Below, piece after piece: positions 20,496-29,638 of a DNA stretch of 64,000 nt. The stretch covers positions 1 through 64,000 of the forward strand of contig CAYZXS010000008.1 in the NCBI GenBank assembly GCA_964482495.1, in the 5' to 3' direction. The notes beneath the pieces were generated by a model. That model searched no databases. It had not been told where the DNA came from and saw nothing but the letters and a program-made list of their open reading frames with translations. Numbering within the stretch: position 1 is the stretch's first letter; each line of letters opens with the position of its first letter. Origin of the DNA: J029 sp964482495 (GTDB taxonomy: Bacteria; Planctomycetota; UBA1135). The position numbers and the translations under genes were made by a program.

Positions 20496-20501
20496 AGTGT
20501 A
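20496..20501 (-). promoter_or_regulatory. -10-like TACACT, leaderless promoter for rsgA
   Basis: TACACT on the minus strand ends eight bases before the rsgA ATG; the gap has no Shine-Dalgarno. Confidence 0.4.
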
Positions 20502-20520
20502 GGGGGGATCGGGGGCGGCC

Positions 20521-20526
20521 TAGAAT
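20521..20526 (+). promoter_or_regulatory. -10-like TAGAAT, leaderless promoter for the methyltransferase-rarA pair
   Basis: TAGAAT ends six bases before the GTG start, leaving no room for a ribosome-binding site. Confidence 0.5.
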
Positions 20527-20532
20527 GCGGCG

Positions 20533-21306
20533 GTGCAGGATTCCGGCCCCATCCGCTCCGCCGCCAACGCCCGGCTGAAGACCGCGCGGGCGGTGCGCGC
20601 CGGCAAGGACCGCGAGCACGTCCTGCTGGAGGGCCCGCACCTGCTCGAGGACGCCCTCGACGCCGGCGCCGAGCTGCTCTGGGCACTGCACGACGAGCGG
20701 GCGCCGGCGGCGCTGCTGGAGCGGGCGGCCGCCGCAGGGGCGGAGGTGCTGGCTTGCGAGCCGGCGCTGCTCGACGAGGGCTCGGATCTGGACAGCCCGC
20801 GCGGCTTGCTGGCCCTGGCGCGGCGGCCGGACGTCGACTGGCGGCCGCTGCTCGGCGGCGGCGGCTTGGTGCTGGTGTCGGCCGGGGTGCAGGAGCCGGG
20901 CAACGTCGGCGCCCTGGTGCGGGTGGCGGCGGGGCTGGGCGCGGCGGGGTTGGTGGCGCTCAAGGGCTCGGCTTCGCCCTGGAGCCCGCGGGCGCTGCGC
21001 GGCGCCAGCGGCACCACCTTCCGGTTGCCGGTGGCCGAGCGGGTCGAGGCCGAGGAGCTGGTCGCCGCCGCCGCCGAGGCCGGCGCCGAGCTCTGGGGCG
21101 CCGACGGCGGAGGCGAGGCGCTCGCCGCCGACGGGCCGCCAACGCGGACCGTCGTCCTCCTGCTCGGCGAGGAAGGGCGCGGCTTGTCCGCGGAGCTAAT
21201 CGCCGCCTGCCAGCGGCGGGTGGCGATCCCGCTGAGCCGGGGCGTCGAGTCGCTCAACGTCGCCACCGCCGCGGCGGTGCTGTGCTGGGAGCTCGCCGGC
21301 CGATGA
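20533..21306 (+). CDS. TrmH/SpoU-family RNA 2'-O-methyltransferase
   Basis: The 257-residue protein is a SPOUT methyltransferase that methylates ribose 2'-OH in rRNA or tRNA. An N-terminal L30e-like substrate-binding domain contains NARLKTARAVRAGKDREHVLLEG in outline. The knotted SAM-binding domain has motif 1 (QEPGNVGALVRVAAGLGAAG), motif 2 (LLLGEEGRGLS) and motif 3 (IPLSRGVESLNVATAAAV). These match RlmB/TsnR-like enzymes, but the exact nucleotide target cannot be told. A GTG start is used because TAGAAT is close upstream and the conserved N terminus begins there. It overlaps rarA by ATGA. Confidence 0.93.
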   Translation: MQDSGPIRSAANARLKTARAVRAGKDREHVLLEGPHLLEDALDAGAELLWALHDERAPAALLERAAAAGAEVLACEPALLDEGSDLDSPRGLLALARRPDVDWRPLLGGGGLVLVSAGVQEPGNVGALVRVAAGLGAAGLVALKGSASPWSPRALRGASGTTFRLPVAERVEAEELVAAAAEAGAELWGADGGGEALAADGPPTRTVVLLLGEEGRGLSAELIAACQRRVAIPLSRGVESLNVATAAAVLCWELAGR

Positions 21307-22634
21307 GCGACGGCCTCTTCGACGACCAGGCCGGTCCCAAGCGCGATCGCCGCGAGGCCGCCGCCGACGCGCCGCTGCCGGAGCGGCTGCGGCCGCGCAC
21401 CCTCGACGAGGTCATCGGCCAGCAGCACCTGCTCGGCCCGGGCCAGCCGCTGCGGCGCGCCTTCGAGCGCGACGAGTGGGGCTCGATGATCTTCTGGGGG
21501 CCGCCCGGCACCGGCAAGACCACCCTGGCGCTGTTGATCGCGGACGCCGCCGATCTGGAATTCCGGACCTTCTCGGCCGTGCTCAGCGGCATCAAGGACG
21601 TGCGCGCCGCCATGGAAGAGGCCGGCCGCCTGCGCCGCGCCACCGGCCGCCGCACGCTGCTCTTCATCGACGAGATCCACCGCTTCAACAAGGCCCAGCA
21701 GGACGCCTTCCTGCCCTTCGTCGAGCGCGGCGACGTGGTGCTGGTCGGCGCCACCACCGAGAACCCGAGCTTCGAGGTCATCGGGCCGCTCTTGTCGCGC
21801 CTGACGGTGCACATCCTCCAGCCGCTCGACGAAGCCGAGCTCGAGGCGCTGCTGCGCCGGGCCATGGAGGAGCCGGCGCGCGGCCTCGGCGCCCGCCGCC
21901 AGAGCGCCAGCGACGACCAGCTGCGCGCCATCGCCCGCTTCGCCAGCGGCGACGCCCGCCGCGCCCTGGTGGCGCTGGAGCACGCCTCGCGCCAGGCCGA
22001 CGTCGGCGAGCCGCTGCCCGACGAGGCGCTCGAGGCGGTCTTCCAGGGCCGCGCCCTGCTCTACGACAAGAGCGGCGAGGGCCACTTCGACCTGATCAGC
22101 GCCCTGCACAAGTCGGTGCGCAGCTCGGACCCCGACGCGGCGCTCTACTGGCTGGTGCGGATGCTCAAGAGCGGCGAGGACCGGCTCTACCTGGCGCGGC
22201 GGCTGGTGCGCATGGCCAGCGAGGACATCGGCCTGGCCGACCCCAACGCGCTGCGGGTGGCGGTCGCGGCGCGCGACTCCTTCCAGTTCCTCGGCAGCCC
22301 CGAGGGCGAGCTGGCCCTGGCCGAGTGCGCCGTCTACCTGGCGCTGGCGCCCAAGTCGAACGCGGTCTACAAGGCCTACAAGCAGGTCTCGAAGCTGATC
22401 GACGACGGCTACGCCTACCCGGTGCCGATGCAGCTGCGCAACGCCCCGACCAAGATGATGAAGGAGAAGGGCTGGGCCGCCGGCCAGAAGTACGCCCACG
22501 ACGAGGAAGGGGCGCTGACCGACATGCCCTGCCTGCCCGAGCAGCTCCAGGGCCAGCGCTTCTACCAGCCGACCGAATACGGCTGGGAGGCGCGGATCCG
22601 CGAACGGCTCGCGGAGATCCGGAAGCGCCGCTGA
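21303..22634 (+). CDS. rarA: Replication-associated recombination protein A (AAA+)
   Basis: The 443-residue AAA+ ATPase of the RarA/MgsA/WRNIP1 family acts at stalled replication forks. Seen: Walker A GPPGTGKTT, Walker B DEIHRFNKAQQD, sensor 1 GATTENPSFEV, arginine-finger region LSRLTVHIL, sensor 2 GDARRAL. The family-specific tetramerisation/DNA domain follows (KSVRSSDPDAALYWL, SEDIGLADPNAL, PTKMMKEKGWAAGQKY). The length is normal. It is co-translated with the RNA methyltransferase. Thirteen bases of AAGGAGCCTGACC-type sequence follow the gene, matching a repeat seen at 62116-62168. Confidence 0.96.
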   Translation: MSDGLFDDQAGPKRDRREAAADAPLPERLRPRTLDEVIGQQHLLGPGQPLRRAFERDEWGSMIFWGPPGTGKTTLALLIADAADLEFRTFSAVLSGIKDVRAAMEEAGRLRRATGRRTLLFIDEIHRFNKAQQDAFLPFVERGDVVLVGATTENPSFEVIGPLLSRLTVHILQPLDEAELEALLRRAMEEPARGLGARRQSASDDQLRAIARFASGDARRALVALEHASRQADVGEPLPDEALEAVFQGRALLYDKSGEGHFDLISALHKSVRSSDPDAALYWLVRMLKSGEDRLYLARRLVRMASEDIGLADPNALRVAVAARDSFQFLGSPEGELALAECAVYLALAPKSNAVYKAYKQVSKLIDDGYAYPVPMQLRNAPTKMMKEKGWAAGQKYAHDEEGALTDMPCLPEQLQGQRFYQPTEYGWEARIRERLAEIRKRR

Positions 22635-22645
22635 AGGAGCCTGAC
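22633..22645. repeat. Solo copy of the GAAGGAGCCTGAC repeat
   Basis: GAAGGAGCCTGAC overlaps the rarA stop codon and extends past it. The identical 13-mer forms one arm of the inverted repeat at 62156-62168. It is a REP-like half element by comparison within the window only. Confidence 0.5.
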
Positions 22646-22647
22646 CC

Positions 22648-25287
22648 CTAGAAGCTGTCCATCCGCTGGCGCAGCTTCTCCTGGTCGACGCGCAGGGTGT
22701 AGGTCTGGCTCACGGAGGCGTCCTGGATGGTCACGGAGTTCGGAGAGCTCGCCTCGTGCAGCATCGTGGTCGTGGTTGAGTTCCCCTCGACCCGCATCAG
22801 GCCGATCATGACGATGAACTCGCCGGAGCCGGGGGCGTGGAGGCGGGCCTCGCCGAACTCGTTGAAGCGGCCGGTGCTCTCGCCGCTCCACCAGCCGCGG
22901 CCGCCGGTGCGCCGCAGCGCCACGGTCAGCTCCACGCCCTCCTTCATCGCCGGCGGCTCCGCGAGCACGAACAGCAGCTCGGCGGAGGGGCGCAGCACGA
23001 CCTCGGTGTCCTGCCGCAGGCCGCGCAGCTCCACCGACTGGTAGCCGGCGCTGCTCACGAGCAGGTCGAGCGAGTCCTCGGCGGTCAGGATGGTCTTCTC
23101 GCCGTTCCAGCTGTGGATCCAGAGGTGGCTGTCCTCGGCCAGGCTGTTGATCATCACTTGCTGCACCGGGTCGCCGTCTTCATCCACGAACTCCAGCTTG
23201 ATCGACTTCAGCAGCCCGCGCAGGTCGATCGGGTCCAGCCGCGGGTCGGCGTTCTCCCCGGGCGCGATGACGATGCCGTCGGCGACGAAGACCGGCTCCT
23301 CCTCGTTGTTGGGCACGACCTCGACCCGGCCGGGACCGGGTTCGAGCGAGCTCCAGCGGAAGCTGCCGTCCTCGTCGACCCCGGCGCCATGGCTGTTCGT
23401 GCCGCCGCCCTCGGCCTCCCGCACGAAGGAGACCTGGAGCTCGTCGAGGTCCAGGCCTTCGTCGGCCAGGACCCGGCCGGCCAGGGATCCGCCGGCGCCG
23501 AGCTGGATCAGGAGGCCGGTCTCGCCCGGATAGAAGGGGGCGCCGGCCTCGCGGTAACCGTCCGCGCTGGCCTGGACCTGCAGCTCCTCGGCGTCCTCAT
23601 CGGAGGGCCTGCCGCGCAGCTCGAAGCGGCCCTCGGCGTCGCAAGTCGTGCGCACGCGCCAATCGTGGTTCCAGTACCAGTCGTCGTCGCCGTAGTAGTG
23701 CTTCCACTGCAGCATGATGTCGGCCTCGGCCACCGGCTCCCCCGAGGGGCCGATCACCTGGCCGGCCGCGAGCAGCGGCAGCTCCGTCAGCATCAGGTCG
23801 CCGAGCTCGGTCACCCCGGGCGGGTAGGCGGTGGCCAGGTCCAGCTCGAGCCGGGCCAGGGCCTCGCCCCAATTCTCGCCGGGCAGGTTCAGCTGGAGGC
23901 TTCGGCTGCCCTCCTGGCGCATCACCGGCTCCTCCAGCGGGTAGCGGAAGCGGCCCTGCTCATCGGTCTCGAGGCTGCTCCAGTTGGTGCTGTTGGAGCC
24001 GCCGCTCTCGACCTCGTAGATCAGGTTCAGCTCGGTGGAGCGGATCGGCTCTCCGCGCTCGTCGACGACCCGGCCCGCGAGCACGGAGGCGGCGGTGTCG
24101 GGCTGCAGCCGGAGCCGCACGACTCGTCCCTCGGCCGCCGGGCCGGGCGCCACGGCAGTGATCGGCTTGGGGTAGTCCGGCAGCTGGACCGAGGCCTGGA
24201 GCATCATCCCTAGCCCGACCCAGGGGAAGCGGGCCTCGCCCTTCACCAGCTCGGCGACGCCCTGGCTCGCTCCCGCAGAGGGACCGGAGCGGAAGCCGCC
24301 GAAGCCGCGTTCCGGCTCCTCCACGGCCTCCGCCAGGGTCACGGAGGTCTCGAGCTGGATCCGCTCGCCGTCGACGTCGTAGACCTCCACGATCACCTCG
24401 CCGGTGGGGGGGAGCTCGAGCAGGTAGGGCTCCTCGGGCAGGTCGTCGAGGTGGATCCGCTCCGCGACCGGTTCGGCCAGCGGCAGCGCCAGCGCCACTT
24501 CGGCGGCGGCGGCGGCCAGCGGCCCGATCTGGATCAGCGGCGCGAAGTCGCGGATGGTGGCGATGCCGTCCTTGCCCTTCGTCTCCACCGTCAGCATCGT
24601 CCGGGCCATGCTGCCGGCGCGCACCATCAGCGCCACCGGCACTCCGGCGACCGGCCGCCCCGAGGTGCCGAAGACCTGGGCCTCGAGCTTGCTGCGCGGC
24701 TGGAGCTCGATCACGACCTCTTCGCCGGCTTCGAGGTCCGGGAAGATCTGGAAGTGGAAGGCGTCGTCGGTGCGGGCGCCCAGGACCAGGTGCGCGCTCG
24801 CCAGCGGCACCCGGACCTCGCCGCCGGCGTCGGCGCGGTAGCGCTGCCCGACTCGCTCGAGGACGGCCGTGATGTCGCCCAGCTCCTGCAGGGCCTGCAT
24901 CGCCTCGCGCTCGTCGACCTCGCGCTCGTCGACGTGGAAGACCACGGCGCCGGCGGCGGGGGTCTCGCCGTCCGGGAGCAGGACCCGGACCAGCACCGCC
25001 TGGTCGCCTTCGAAGCTGGCCTCGAAGGGGCTGGGCCCGGCGAGGCCGGCTTCGGCGGTCTCGATGCGGACGCGAGTGCCCTCGGCAGCGTCCGCGGGCA
25101 GCCCGGCCTCGGCGGCAGCGGCGGGCGGCGGCGTCGCGGCCGCGGCGGCTTCGGGATCAGAGACCTCGACGGCCGGCGGCTCGTCCGGCTCCTCCGGCGC
25201 GGCCGGCTGCTTCGGGTCGGAGAACATCAGCCAGGCGCCGGCGGCGACCGCCAGGAGCAAGAGCAGCAGCGGGAGGAGACGCTTCAT
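22648..25287 (-). CDS. Large exported carboxypeptidase-regulatory-like repeat protein, paralog A
   Basis: The 879-residue protein begins with a strong N-terminal hydrophobic segment (3-21) followed by a Pro/Glu/Ala-rich linker (25-60). The rest is a string of beta domains of the carboxypeptidase-regulatory-like (transthyretin-like) type, each with the GRVVDERGEPI or GQVIGPSGEPV signature. At least four are visible: GTSGRPVAGVPV, DERGEPIRSTEL, GPSGEPVAEADI and LVDEDG-like VDEDGDPVQQV. No enzyme motif is seen. It is likely a periplasmic or surface structural/binding protein held by the uncleaved N-terminal helix. The adjacent upstream gene is a clear paralog. Such proteins are frequent in Planctomycetota; the function is unknown. 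Confidence 0.85.
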   Translation of the reverse strand: MKRLLPLLLLLLAVAAGAWLMFSDPKQPAAPEEPDEPPAVEVSDPEAAAAATPPPAAAAEAGLPADAAEGTRVRIETAEAGLAGPSPFEASFEGDQAVLVRVLLPDGETPAAGAVVFHVDEREVDEREAMQALQELGDITAVLERVGQRYRADAGGEVRVPLASAHLVLGARTDDAFHFQIFPDLEAGEEVVIELQPRSKLEAQVFGTSGRPVAGVPVALMVRAGSMARTMLTVETKGKDGIATIRDFAPLIQIGPLAAAAAEVALALPLAEPVAERIHLDDLPEEPYLLELPPTGEVIVEVYDVDGERIQLETSVTLAEAVEEPERGFGGFRSGPSAGASQGVAELVKGEARFPWVGLGMMLQASVQLPDYPKPITAVAPGPAAEGRVVRLRLQPDTAASVLAGRVVDERGEPIRSTELNLIYEVESGGSNSTNWSSLETDEQGRFRYPLEEPVMRQEGSRSLQLNLPGENWGEALARLELDLATAYPPGVTELGDLMLTELPLLAAGQVIGPSGEPVAEADIMLQWKHYYGDDDWYWNHDWRVRTTCDAEGRFELRGRPSDEDAEELQVQASADGYREAGAPFYPGETGLLIQLGAGGSLAGRVLADEGLDLDELQVSFVREAEGGGTNSHGAGVDEDGSFRWSSLEPGPGRVEVVPNNEEEPVFVADGIVIAPGENADPRLDPIDLRGLLKSIKLEFVDEDGDPVQQVMINSLAEDSHLWIHSWNGEKTILTAEDSLDLLVSSAGYQSVELRGLRQDTEVVLRPSAELLFVLAEPPAMKEGVELTVALRRTGGRGWWSGESTGRFNEFGEARLHAPGSGEFIVMIGLMRVEGNSTTTTMLHEASSPNSVTIQDASVSQTYTLRVDQEKLRQRMDSF

Positions 25288-25308
25288 GTCGGTGGCAAAG
25301 GAGCCAGT

Positions 25309-27903
25309 CTAGCCGCCGGCGGCCCGGGCGGCTTCGAGGGCCGCTGGATCGACCGAGACCGGGAAGCGCTGCGGCTGGGCGGCCTCCTCGACCTCGATCC
25401 CGGCCGCGGCCGCCGCCTCCGTGAGCGGGACGCGCGCGCCGCGCATCCGGCCCTGGCGCAGCCAGAGGGTCGGCCGCACCAGGTAGCGGCCGGGCGCCGG
25501 CAGGTAGAGCCGGACCACCCCCTGGTCGTCGAAGGTGCCCTGGGCGGCGGCCCGGAAGCCGGCGTCGCCCGGGCGCCAGAGGCTGACCTGGAGCTGCTCG
25601 CCCCGCCGCAGCGCCGGCATCGGATCGACCTGGAGCAGGACCTCGAGGCCGCGCCGCAGCTCGACGCGCCGGAAGGAGGAAACCTGTCGCAGCTGCTCGG
25701 GCCGGAAGCCGTCGGCCTCCACCGCCAGGTCGAGCGGCCAGCGCCGGGTCAGGATCCGGGCCTGGCCGCGCAGCGCCGACCAGAAGATCTTGCCCTCGGG
25801 GGCGCCCAGGTCGCGGAGGGTGGCGCTCGGCACCGGCGCGCCGTCCTCGTCCACCAACTCGAGCGCGAAGGAGCGCAGCAGCGGGCGCAGGTCGATGCCC
25901 TGCAGGCGCGGGTCGCGGCACGCGGCGCCTTCGACCACCTGCAAGCCGTCGAGCTCGAACAAGGGCGGGCCGGGCGCCCCGCCGGCGGCGATCCGGACCC
26001 GGTAGACGCCGGCCTCCAAGCCTTCCCAGGCGAAGCTGCCGTCGTCCAGGACCTTGGCCGCGATCGGCGGCGCGTCCCCGAGGTCGCTGCGCACGGCGTG
26101 GACGCCGAGCATGGCCTTGGGCACCGAGTCGTCGGCGCGCAGGCTGCCGTGCATGGTGGCGTGACGGCGGGCCTGCAGAACCAGCCCGGTCTGGCCGGCC
26201 TCGAAGGCTTGCTTCAGGGGCAAGTGGCCGTCGCCGCGGTAGGACAGCCGCAGCTGCTCGCCCGCCGCGACCCCGCGCGCCGTGAAGGAGCCGTCGGCGC
26301 CGGTCCGCGCCAGGAGATCGAAGTTGGTGTGCCAGACCACCACCGCACCTCCCGGCCGCGCCACCTCCTGGCTCTCCTCGACGAGCAGGATCGCGCCGGC
26401 GATGCCGCCGCCTTCGGGATTGATCAGGCGCCCGGAGACCAGCAGCGGCAGCTCGTCGAGCAGGATCTCGCCGAGCTCGTGTTCGCCGGCCACCATCCCG
26501 GGCGGCAGCGGCAGCTTGGTCAGCGCGAAGGGCGCCGGCTCGCCCGGGTGGCTGCGGCGGATGGTGAGCCGGTCCGGCGACCAGCCCTGCTCCGGGGCGG
26601 GCCAGGCGGCGCGGAAGCGTCCGTCCTCGTCGCACGGCAGGCTCTGGCTGCGATCGCGGGCGACCCCGAGGGCCGGATACTCCAGGGTCGCCTCGACGCC
26701 GGCGCCGGAGATCGGCCGGCCGTCGCCGTCCACCAGCCGGCCGCTCAGGACCAGGCTCCGGGGGCCCAGCTCGAGCAGGGTCTGGACTCGCTGCCCGGCG
26801 CGGGTGGGGCCGGAGAAGGGGGAGCCGGCGGCGCTGCTCCCGTCCGGGAAGACGGCGCGAGCCGCCAGGTCCTGGCCGAGGCCGACCCAGCGGAAGACGG
26901 CCCGGCCGTCCTCGCGTAGGGGCGCCTCGGTTTGCAAGACCGTGGGACGCTCCGGCTCCGCCAGGGAGGGCGGGCCGACGTGGCGCGCGCCCGGTTCGAG
27001 GACCACATGGCGGAGGTCCGCGGCGCGGCCGCCGTCGCTGCCGCCGAGGACGCGGACCTCGACCGTGCCGGTGGCCGGGAGCCGCAGCTCGACCGGGCGG
27101 GAGGGGAGGGCGTCCGGGGCGACCGCCGCCTCCGCCGCGGCTCCGAGCAGCAGCCGCGGCGCGACCACCAAGCCCTGGTCAGGGAGCTCGGGGAGCAGGA
27201 GCCGCAGCGCCGGGAACACCGCCAGGCCGTCGGCGTCGCTGCGCGCTTCGCGGATCCAGACGGCGGTGCCTCGGGGCCGGATCCCGACCGGCACGCCGGC
27301 GGCGGCCTCACCGTCGTGGTCCAGCACCCGCACCTGCAGCGGCGGGGAGGGGCGCAAGGCGAGCACCACCGGGCCGGGACCGCCTGGACTCAGCGAGGCG
27401 ATGGCGCAGCGCCCGCCATGCCGGGCGAGCAAGGAGGTCGCGCCGGCGGGGCGGGCGATCCGGATGCTGCCGTCGCCGCCGGTGAGCAGGAGGCGCGCGG
27501 TCCCGGACAACGCGAGGGAGGACGCGGGATCGCCGGCGAGGAAGGCGGTGAAGACTCGCTCGGACCGGTCAGCGCCCGGTCCCAGGACGAGGAGTTCGGC
27601 CTCCGGGACGGCGGCGCCGCTCTCCTCGTCGATCACCTCGACGCGCACCAAGTCCGCGCCGCCCGTCGCCAGCGCGGGGGTGTCGACCTCCTCCCGTCGG
27701 CCGCTGCCGTCTTCCGCGGCGCCGGCGGCGGAGATCAACCCGGGGGGCGCCGGGCTCAGCGCCGGGTCCTCGGAGCGATCGGCCGCGGCGGCGTCCGGGG
27801 CCGTCCGCCCGCCCTTCCCGTCGCGGCCCTCCTGGTCGCTCCAGAGCAGGATCGCCGCGGCGGCGATCAGGACCAGGAAGGGGTAGAGGAGGCGTCGTTG
27901 CAT
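25309..27903 (-). CDS. Large exported carboxypeptidase-regulatory-like repeat protein, paralog B
   Basis: The 864-residue protein starts with MQRRLLYPFLVLIAAAAILLW, an N-terminal signal anchor. It continues with beta domains of the carboxypeptidase-regulatory-like class (DEESGAAVPEAELLV, DGDGRPISGAGVEA, NPEGGGIAGAILLV, LVDEDGAPVPSATL). It is homologous end to end with its downstream neighbour. Both share domain order, the Ile-or-Leu-DLRPLLRSF-like block before the last VDEDG domain, and the LDLxVxxxGF segment. A tandem duplication is therefore likely, with 21 bases between genes suggesting one transcript. The start at 27903 is chosen because it opens the hydrophobic signal. The function is unknown; there are no catalytic motifs. 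Confidence 0.85.
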   Translation of the reverse strand: MQRRLLYPFLVLIAAAAILLWSDQEGRDGKGGRTAPDAAAADRSEDPALSPAPPGLISAAGAAEDGSGRREEVDTPALATGGADLVRVEVIDEESGAAVPEAELLVLGPGADRSERVFTAFLAGDPASSLALSGTARLLLTGGDGSIRIARPAGATSLLARHGGRCAIASLSPGGPGPVVLALRPSPPLQVRVLDHDGEAAAGVPVGIRPRGTAVWIREARSDADGLAVFPALRLLLPELPDQGLVVAPRLLLGAAAEAAVAPDALPSRPVELRLPATGTVEVRVLGGSDGGRAADLRHVVLEPGARHVGPPSLAEPERPTVLQTEAPLREDGRAVFRWVGLGQDLAARAVFPDGSSAAGSPFSGPTRAGQRVQTLLELGPRSLVLSGRLVDGDGRPISGAGVEATLEYPALGVARDRSQSLPCDEDGRFRAAWPAPEQGWSPDRLTIRRSHPGEPAPFALTKLPLPPGMVAGEHELGEILLDELPLLVSGRLINPEGGGIAGAILLVEESQEVARPGGAVVVWHTNFDLLARTGADGSFTARGVAAGEQLRLSYRGDGHLPLKQAFEAGQTGLVLQARRHATMHGSLRADDSVPKAMLGVHAVRSDLGDAPPIAAKVLDDGSFAWEGLEAGVYRVRIAAGGAPGPPLFELDGLQVVEGAACRDPRLQGIDLRPLLRSFALELVDEDGAPVPSATLRDLGAPEGKIFWSALRGQARILTRRWPLDLAVEADGFRPEQLRQVSSFRRVELRRGLEVLLQVDPMPALRRGEQLQVSLWRPGDAGFRAAAQGTFDDQGVVRLYLPAPGRYLVRPTLWLRQGRMRGARVPLTEAAAAAGIEVEEAAQPQRFPVSVDPAALEAARAAGG

Positions 27904-28019
27904 GGTTTCGCGGCCCGGCCGCGGCGCCGGGCATCCTATCGCCCGGCCCGGCCGCCGAGGGGAGTGGCATGCCACCCCGGCCGCCGTCCTTGGGCGGGCG
28001 CGGCCTCTGCTTCCCGATC

Positions 28020-28025
28020 TAGGGT
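28020..28025 (+). promoter_or_regulatory. -10-like TAGGGT upstream of the lipoprotein gene
   Basis: TAGGGT ends six bases before the ATG at 28032. The gap GGAAGC has a purine-rich GGAAG that is too close to act as a normal ribosome-binding site. Confidence 0.3.
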
Positions 28026-28031
28026 GGAAGC

Positions 28032-28610
28032 ATGAAACGGTTCCTCCCCATCTTCCTGGTCCTCGCGGGCTGCTTCGGAGGCGGCGACGGGGAAGGCTCG
28101 AATTTCGGTGGCACGGTCGGGGCCGATTGGGCGGCCTCCTTGGACGGCTACGCCCTCGACAACAACGCCCTGATCGTCACCAACGTCAGCTTCCCGTCCA
28201 CGATCAGCCTGCGTCCGGTGGGCCGCGAGCTCTACGCCGCCTTCTTCGAGGGCAGCGTCGAGTTCCAGCTCTTCGACCCGAGCTTCAACCTGCCGCTCGG
28301 CAGCTACGTCTATCCGCTGCGCGGCTTCGACAACCGCCGCGGCGTCTACTACCGCTACTCCAGCGCCCAGCCCTTCGGGGTCTTCGTCTTCGACGACTGG
28401 CTCAGCTTCTACGAGCCCGCCCTCGGCGCGACCACGATCAGCTTCTCCTTCAACATGGCGCCGCAGGAGGGCTTCCTGCTCGACGCCCAGACCGCCGTCC
28501 TCAATTGGGAGGCGGACCTCCACGGGCTGGGCAGTAACCTGCCCTTCGTCGTGCCCTCCGAAGCCAAGCTCCAGGGCACCAGCACCGTGGCGGTCCGCGT
28601 CTTGGATTGA
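28032..28610 (+). CDS. Lipoprotein of unknown function
   Basis: The 192-residue protein has a lipoprotein signal (MKRFLPIFLVLAGC, lipobox LAGC at 11-14) and a glycine-rich linker. A beta-rich domain with many aromatic residues follows (VYYRYSSAQPFGVFVFDDWLSFY). Alternating strands suggest a small sandwich. No known family is recognised. It lies alone on the plus strand between minus-strand genes, next to the tandem repeat-domain proteins. The envelope location is inferred from the lipobox. Confidence 0.8.
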   Translation: MKRFLPIFLVLAGCFGGGDGEGSNFGGTVGADWAASLDGYALDNNALIVTNVSFPSTISLRPVGRELYAAFFEGSVEFQLFDPSFNLPLGSYVYPLRGFDNRRGVYYRYSSAQPFGVFVFDDWLSFYEPALGATTISFSFNMAPQEGFLLDAQTAVLNWEADLHGLGSNLPFVVPSEAKLQGTSTVAVRVLD

Positions 28611-28614
28611 ACGG

Positions 28615-28830
28615 CTAGCCGTCCGCTTCCATCTCGGAGAGCTTGTCCTCCAGGTTGTCGGCGTTGATCTCCTCGGCGGCCGCGGCGTCCGCGTCCTCCG
28701 GAGTCGGCACCGACTCGAGGGCCTCCTGCTCCTCGGGGCTCACCGGCTCCCCGCCGGCTTCCGCCTCGCCGCCGCAGGCGGCCAGCCCGCCCGCGAGGGC
28801 GGCGATCAGCATCCATCGGGTCGCGGTCAT
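28615..28830 (-). CDS. Small acidic lipoprotein
   Basis: The 71-residue product has a signal with lipobox LAAC, followed by a low-complexity Glu/Asp/Ala-rich tail (PSPEEQEALESVPTPEDADA in part). Its start overlaps the TGA of the upstream lysine-rich gene in a TGATG arrangement. A GTG one codon earlier is also possible, since GGAGG stands six bases from the GTG and nine from the ATG. Opposite charge to the upstream protein suggests the two could bind each other, but that is only inference. The function is unknown. Confidence 0.65.
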   Translation of the reverse strand: MTATRWMLIAALAGGLAACGGEAEAGGEPVSPEEQEALESVPTPEDADAAAAEEINADNLEDKLSEMEADG

Positions 28831-29519
28831 CACTCGTCGCCTCCTTCGGTCTTCTCCTTCTTCCCCTTGCCCTTGGCCTTCTCTTTGGCCTTCTGGACCT
28901 TGTCCTTGTCGTTCTGCCTCATCTCCTCGCCCTTGGCCTTGCCCTTCTGGCGCAGCTTCTCGGCCTTCACGCCGCCCTTGCCCTTCAGCATGCTCTTGCG
29001 GCCCTTCTCGATCCGCTCCAGCGAGGCGTCGACGTGGTCAGCCCCGTACTTGTCGCGGAGCTCGTCCAGGCGCTTGCTGTGGTGCTTCTCGTTCTTCTGC
29101 TCCAGAGCAGCGATGCGCTCGAGCGACTTCTCGTCGCCCTTCTCGGTGGCGACCTCGCGGGCCCGCTTGACCTGCGCGGCGCGCTTGCGGTAGCGGCCCT
29201 CTTCGGCCGCGACCTGGCGCAGCAGGGCGATGTCGGTGCCCGGCGTCTTCTTCACCTCGGCGGCGCCTTCCTTGGCTCCGCCCCAGCCGCCCTCGGCCTT
29301 GTCGTCCTGGTCGTGGCCGGCTTCGGCTTCTGCGCCTTCTTGGTGCTCGGCGCCTCCTTCTTCGCCGTGCTCCTCTTGCTTGCCCGCCTCTTGGCCGGCT
29401 CGCTGCTTGGTCTCCTTCTTCTTCACCTCTTCGACCTTCTGCGGAGCGGCGAAGACCGGGGCGGCCGTCCAAGCGCCGAACAGGGCGGCGAGGAGCGCCA
29501 GGGAAATCCACTTGCTCAT
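28830..29519 (-). CDS. Exported Lys/Glu-rich coiled-coil protein
   Basis: The 229-residue protein has a signal peptide (MSKWISLALLAALFGAWTAAPVFA). The mature chain is almost wholly charged and helical. An acidic Glu/Gly/His segment (about 28-85) is followed by a long coiled coil (about 95-180, with RYRKRAAQVKRAREVATEKGDEK in part). The tail is lysine-rich with repeats KAKGKGKKEK and GKAKGEE. No domain is recognised. The gene is followed immediately by the small acidic lipoprotein. Start 29519 is chosen because it opens the signal peptide. A periplasmic polyanion-binding or structural role is possible but unproven. Confidence 0.75.
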   Translation of the reverse strand: MSKWISLALLAALFGAWTAAPVFAAPQKVEEVKKKETKQRAGQEAGKQEEHGEEGGAEHQEGAEAEAGHDQDDKAEGGWGGAKEGAAEVKKTPGTDIALLRQVAAEEGRYRKRAAQVKRAREVATEKGDEKSLERIAALEQKNEKHHSKRLDELRDKYGADHVDASLERIEKGRKSMLKGKGGVKAEKLRQKGKAKGEEMRQNDKDKVQKAKEKAKGKGKKEKTEGGDE

Positions 29520-29566
29520 CTTGAATCCTCCGAATCGGGGTGGCGGTGCGGCCCCGGGGCGGGGAC

Positions 29567-29585
29567 GCTCAGCGCGAGGCTGAGC
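29567..29585. terminator. Short hairpin between genes
   Basis: A perfect 7-bp stem GCTCAGC/GCTGAGC with loop GCGAG lies in the 119-base gap between the PrmA-like gene and the coiled-coil gene. There is no T tract, so the terminator role is uncertain. Confidence 0.3.
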
Positions 29586-29638
29586 CGGCAGCCTAGACCT
29601 CTTTCCCCCTAGGGACAAACCGCGCCGCGCCGGCGGCC

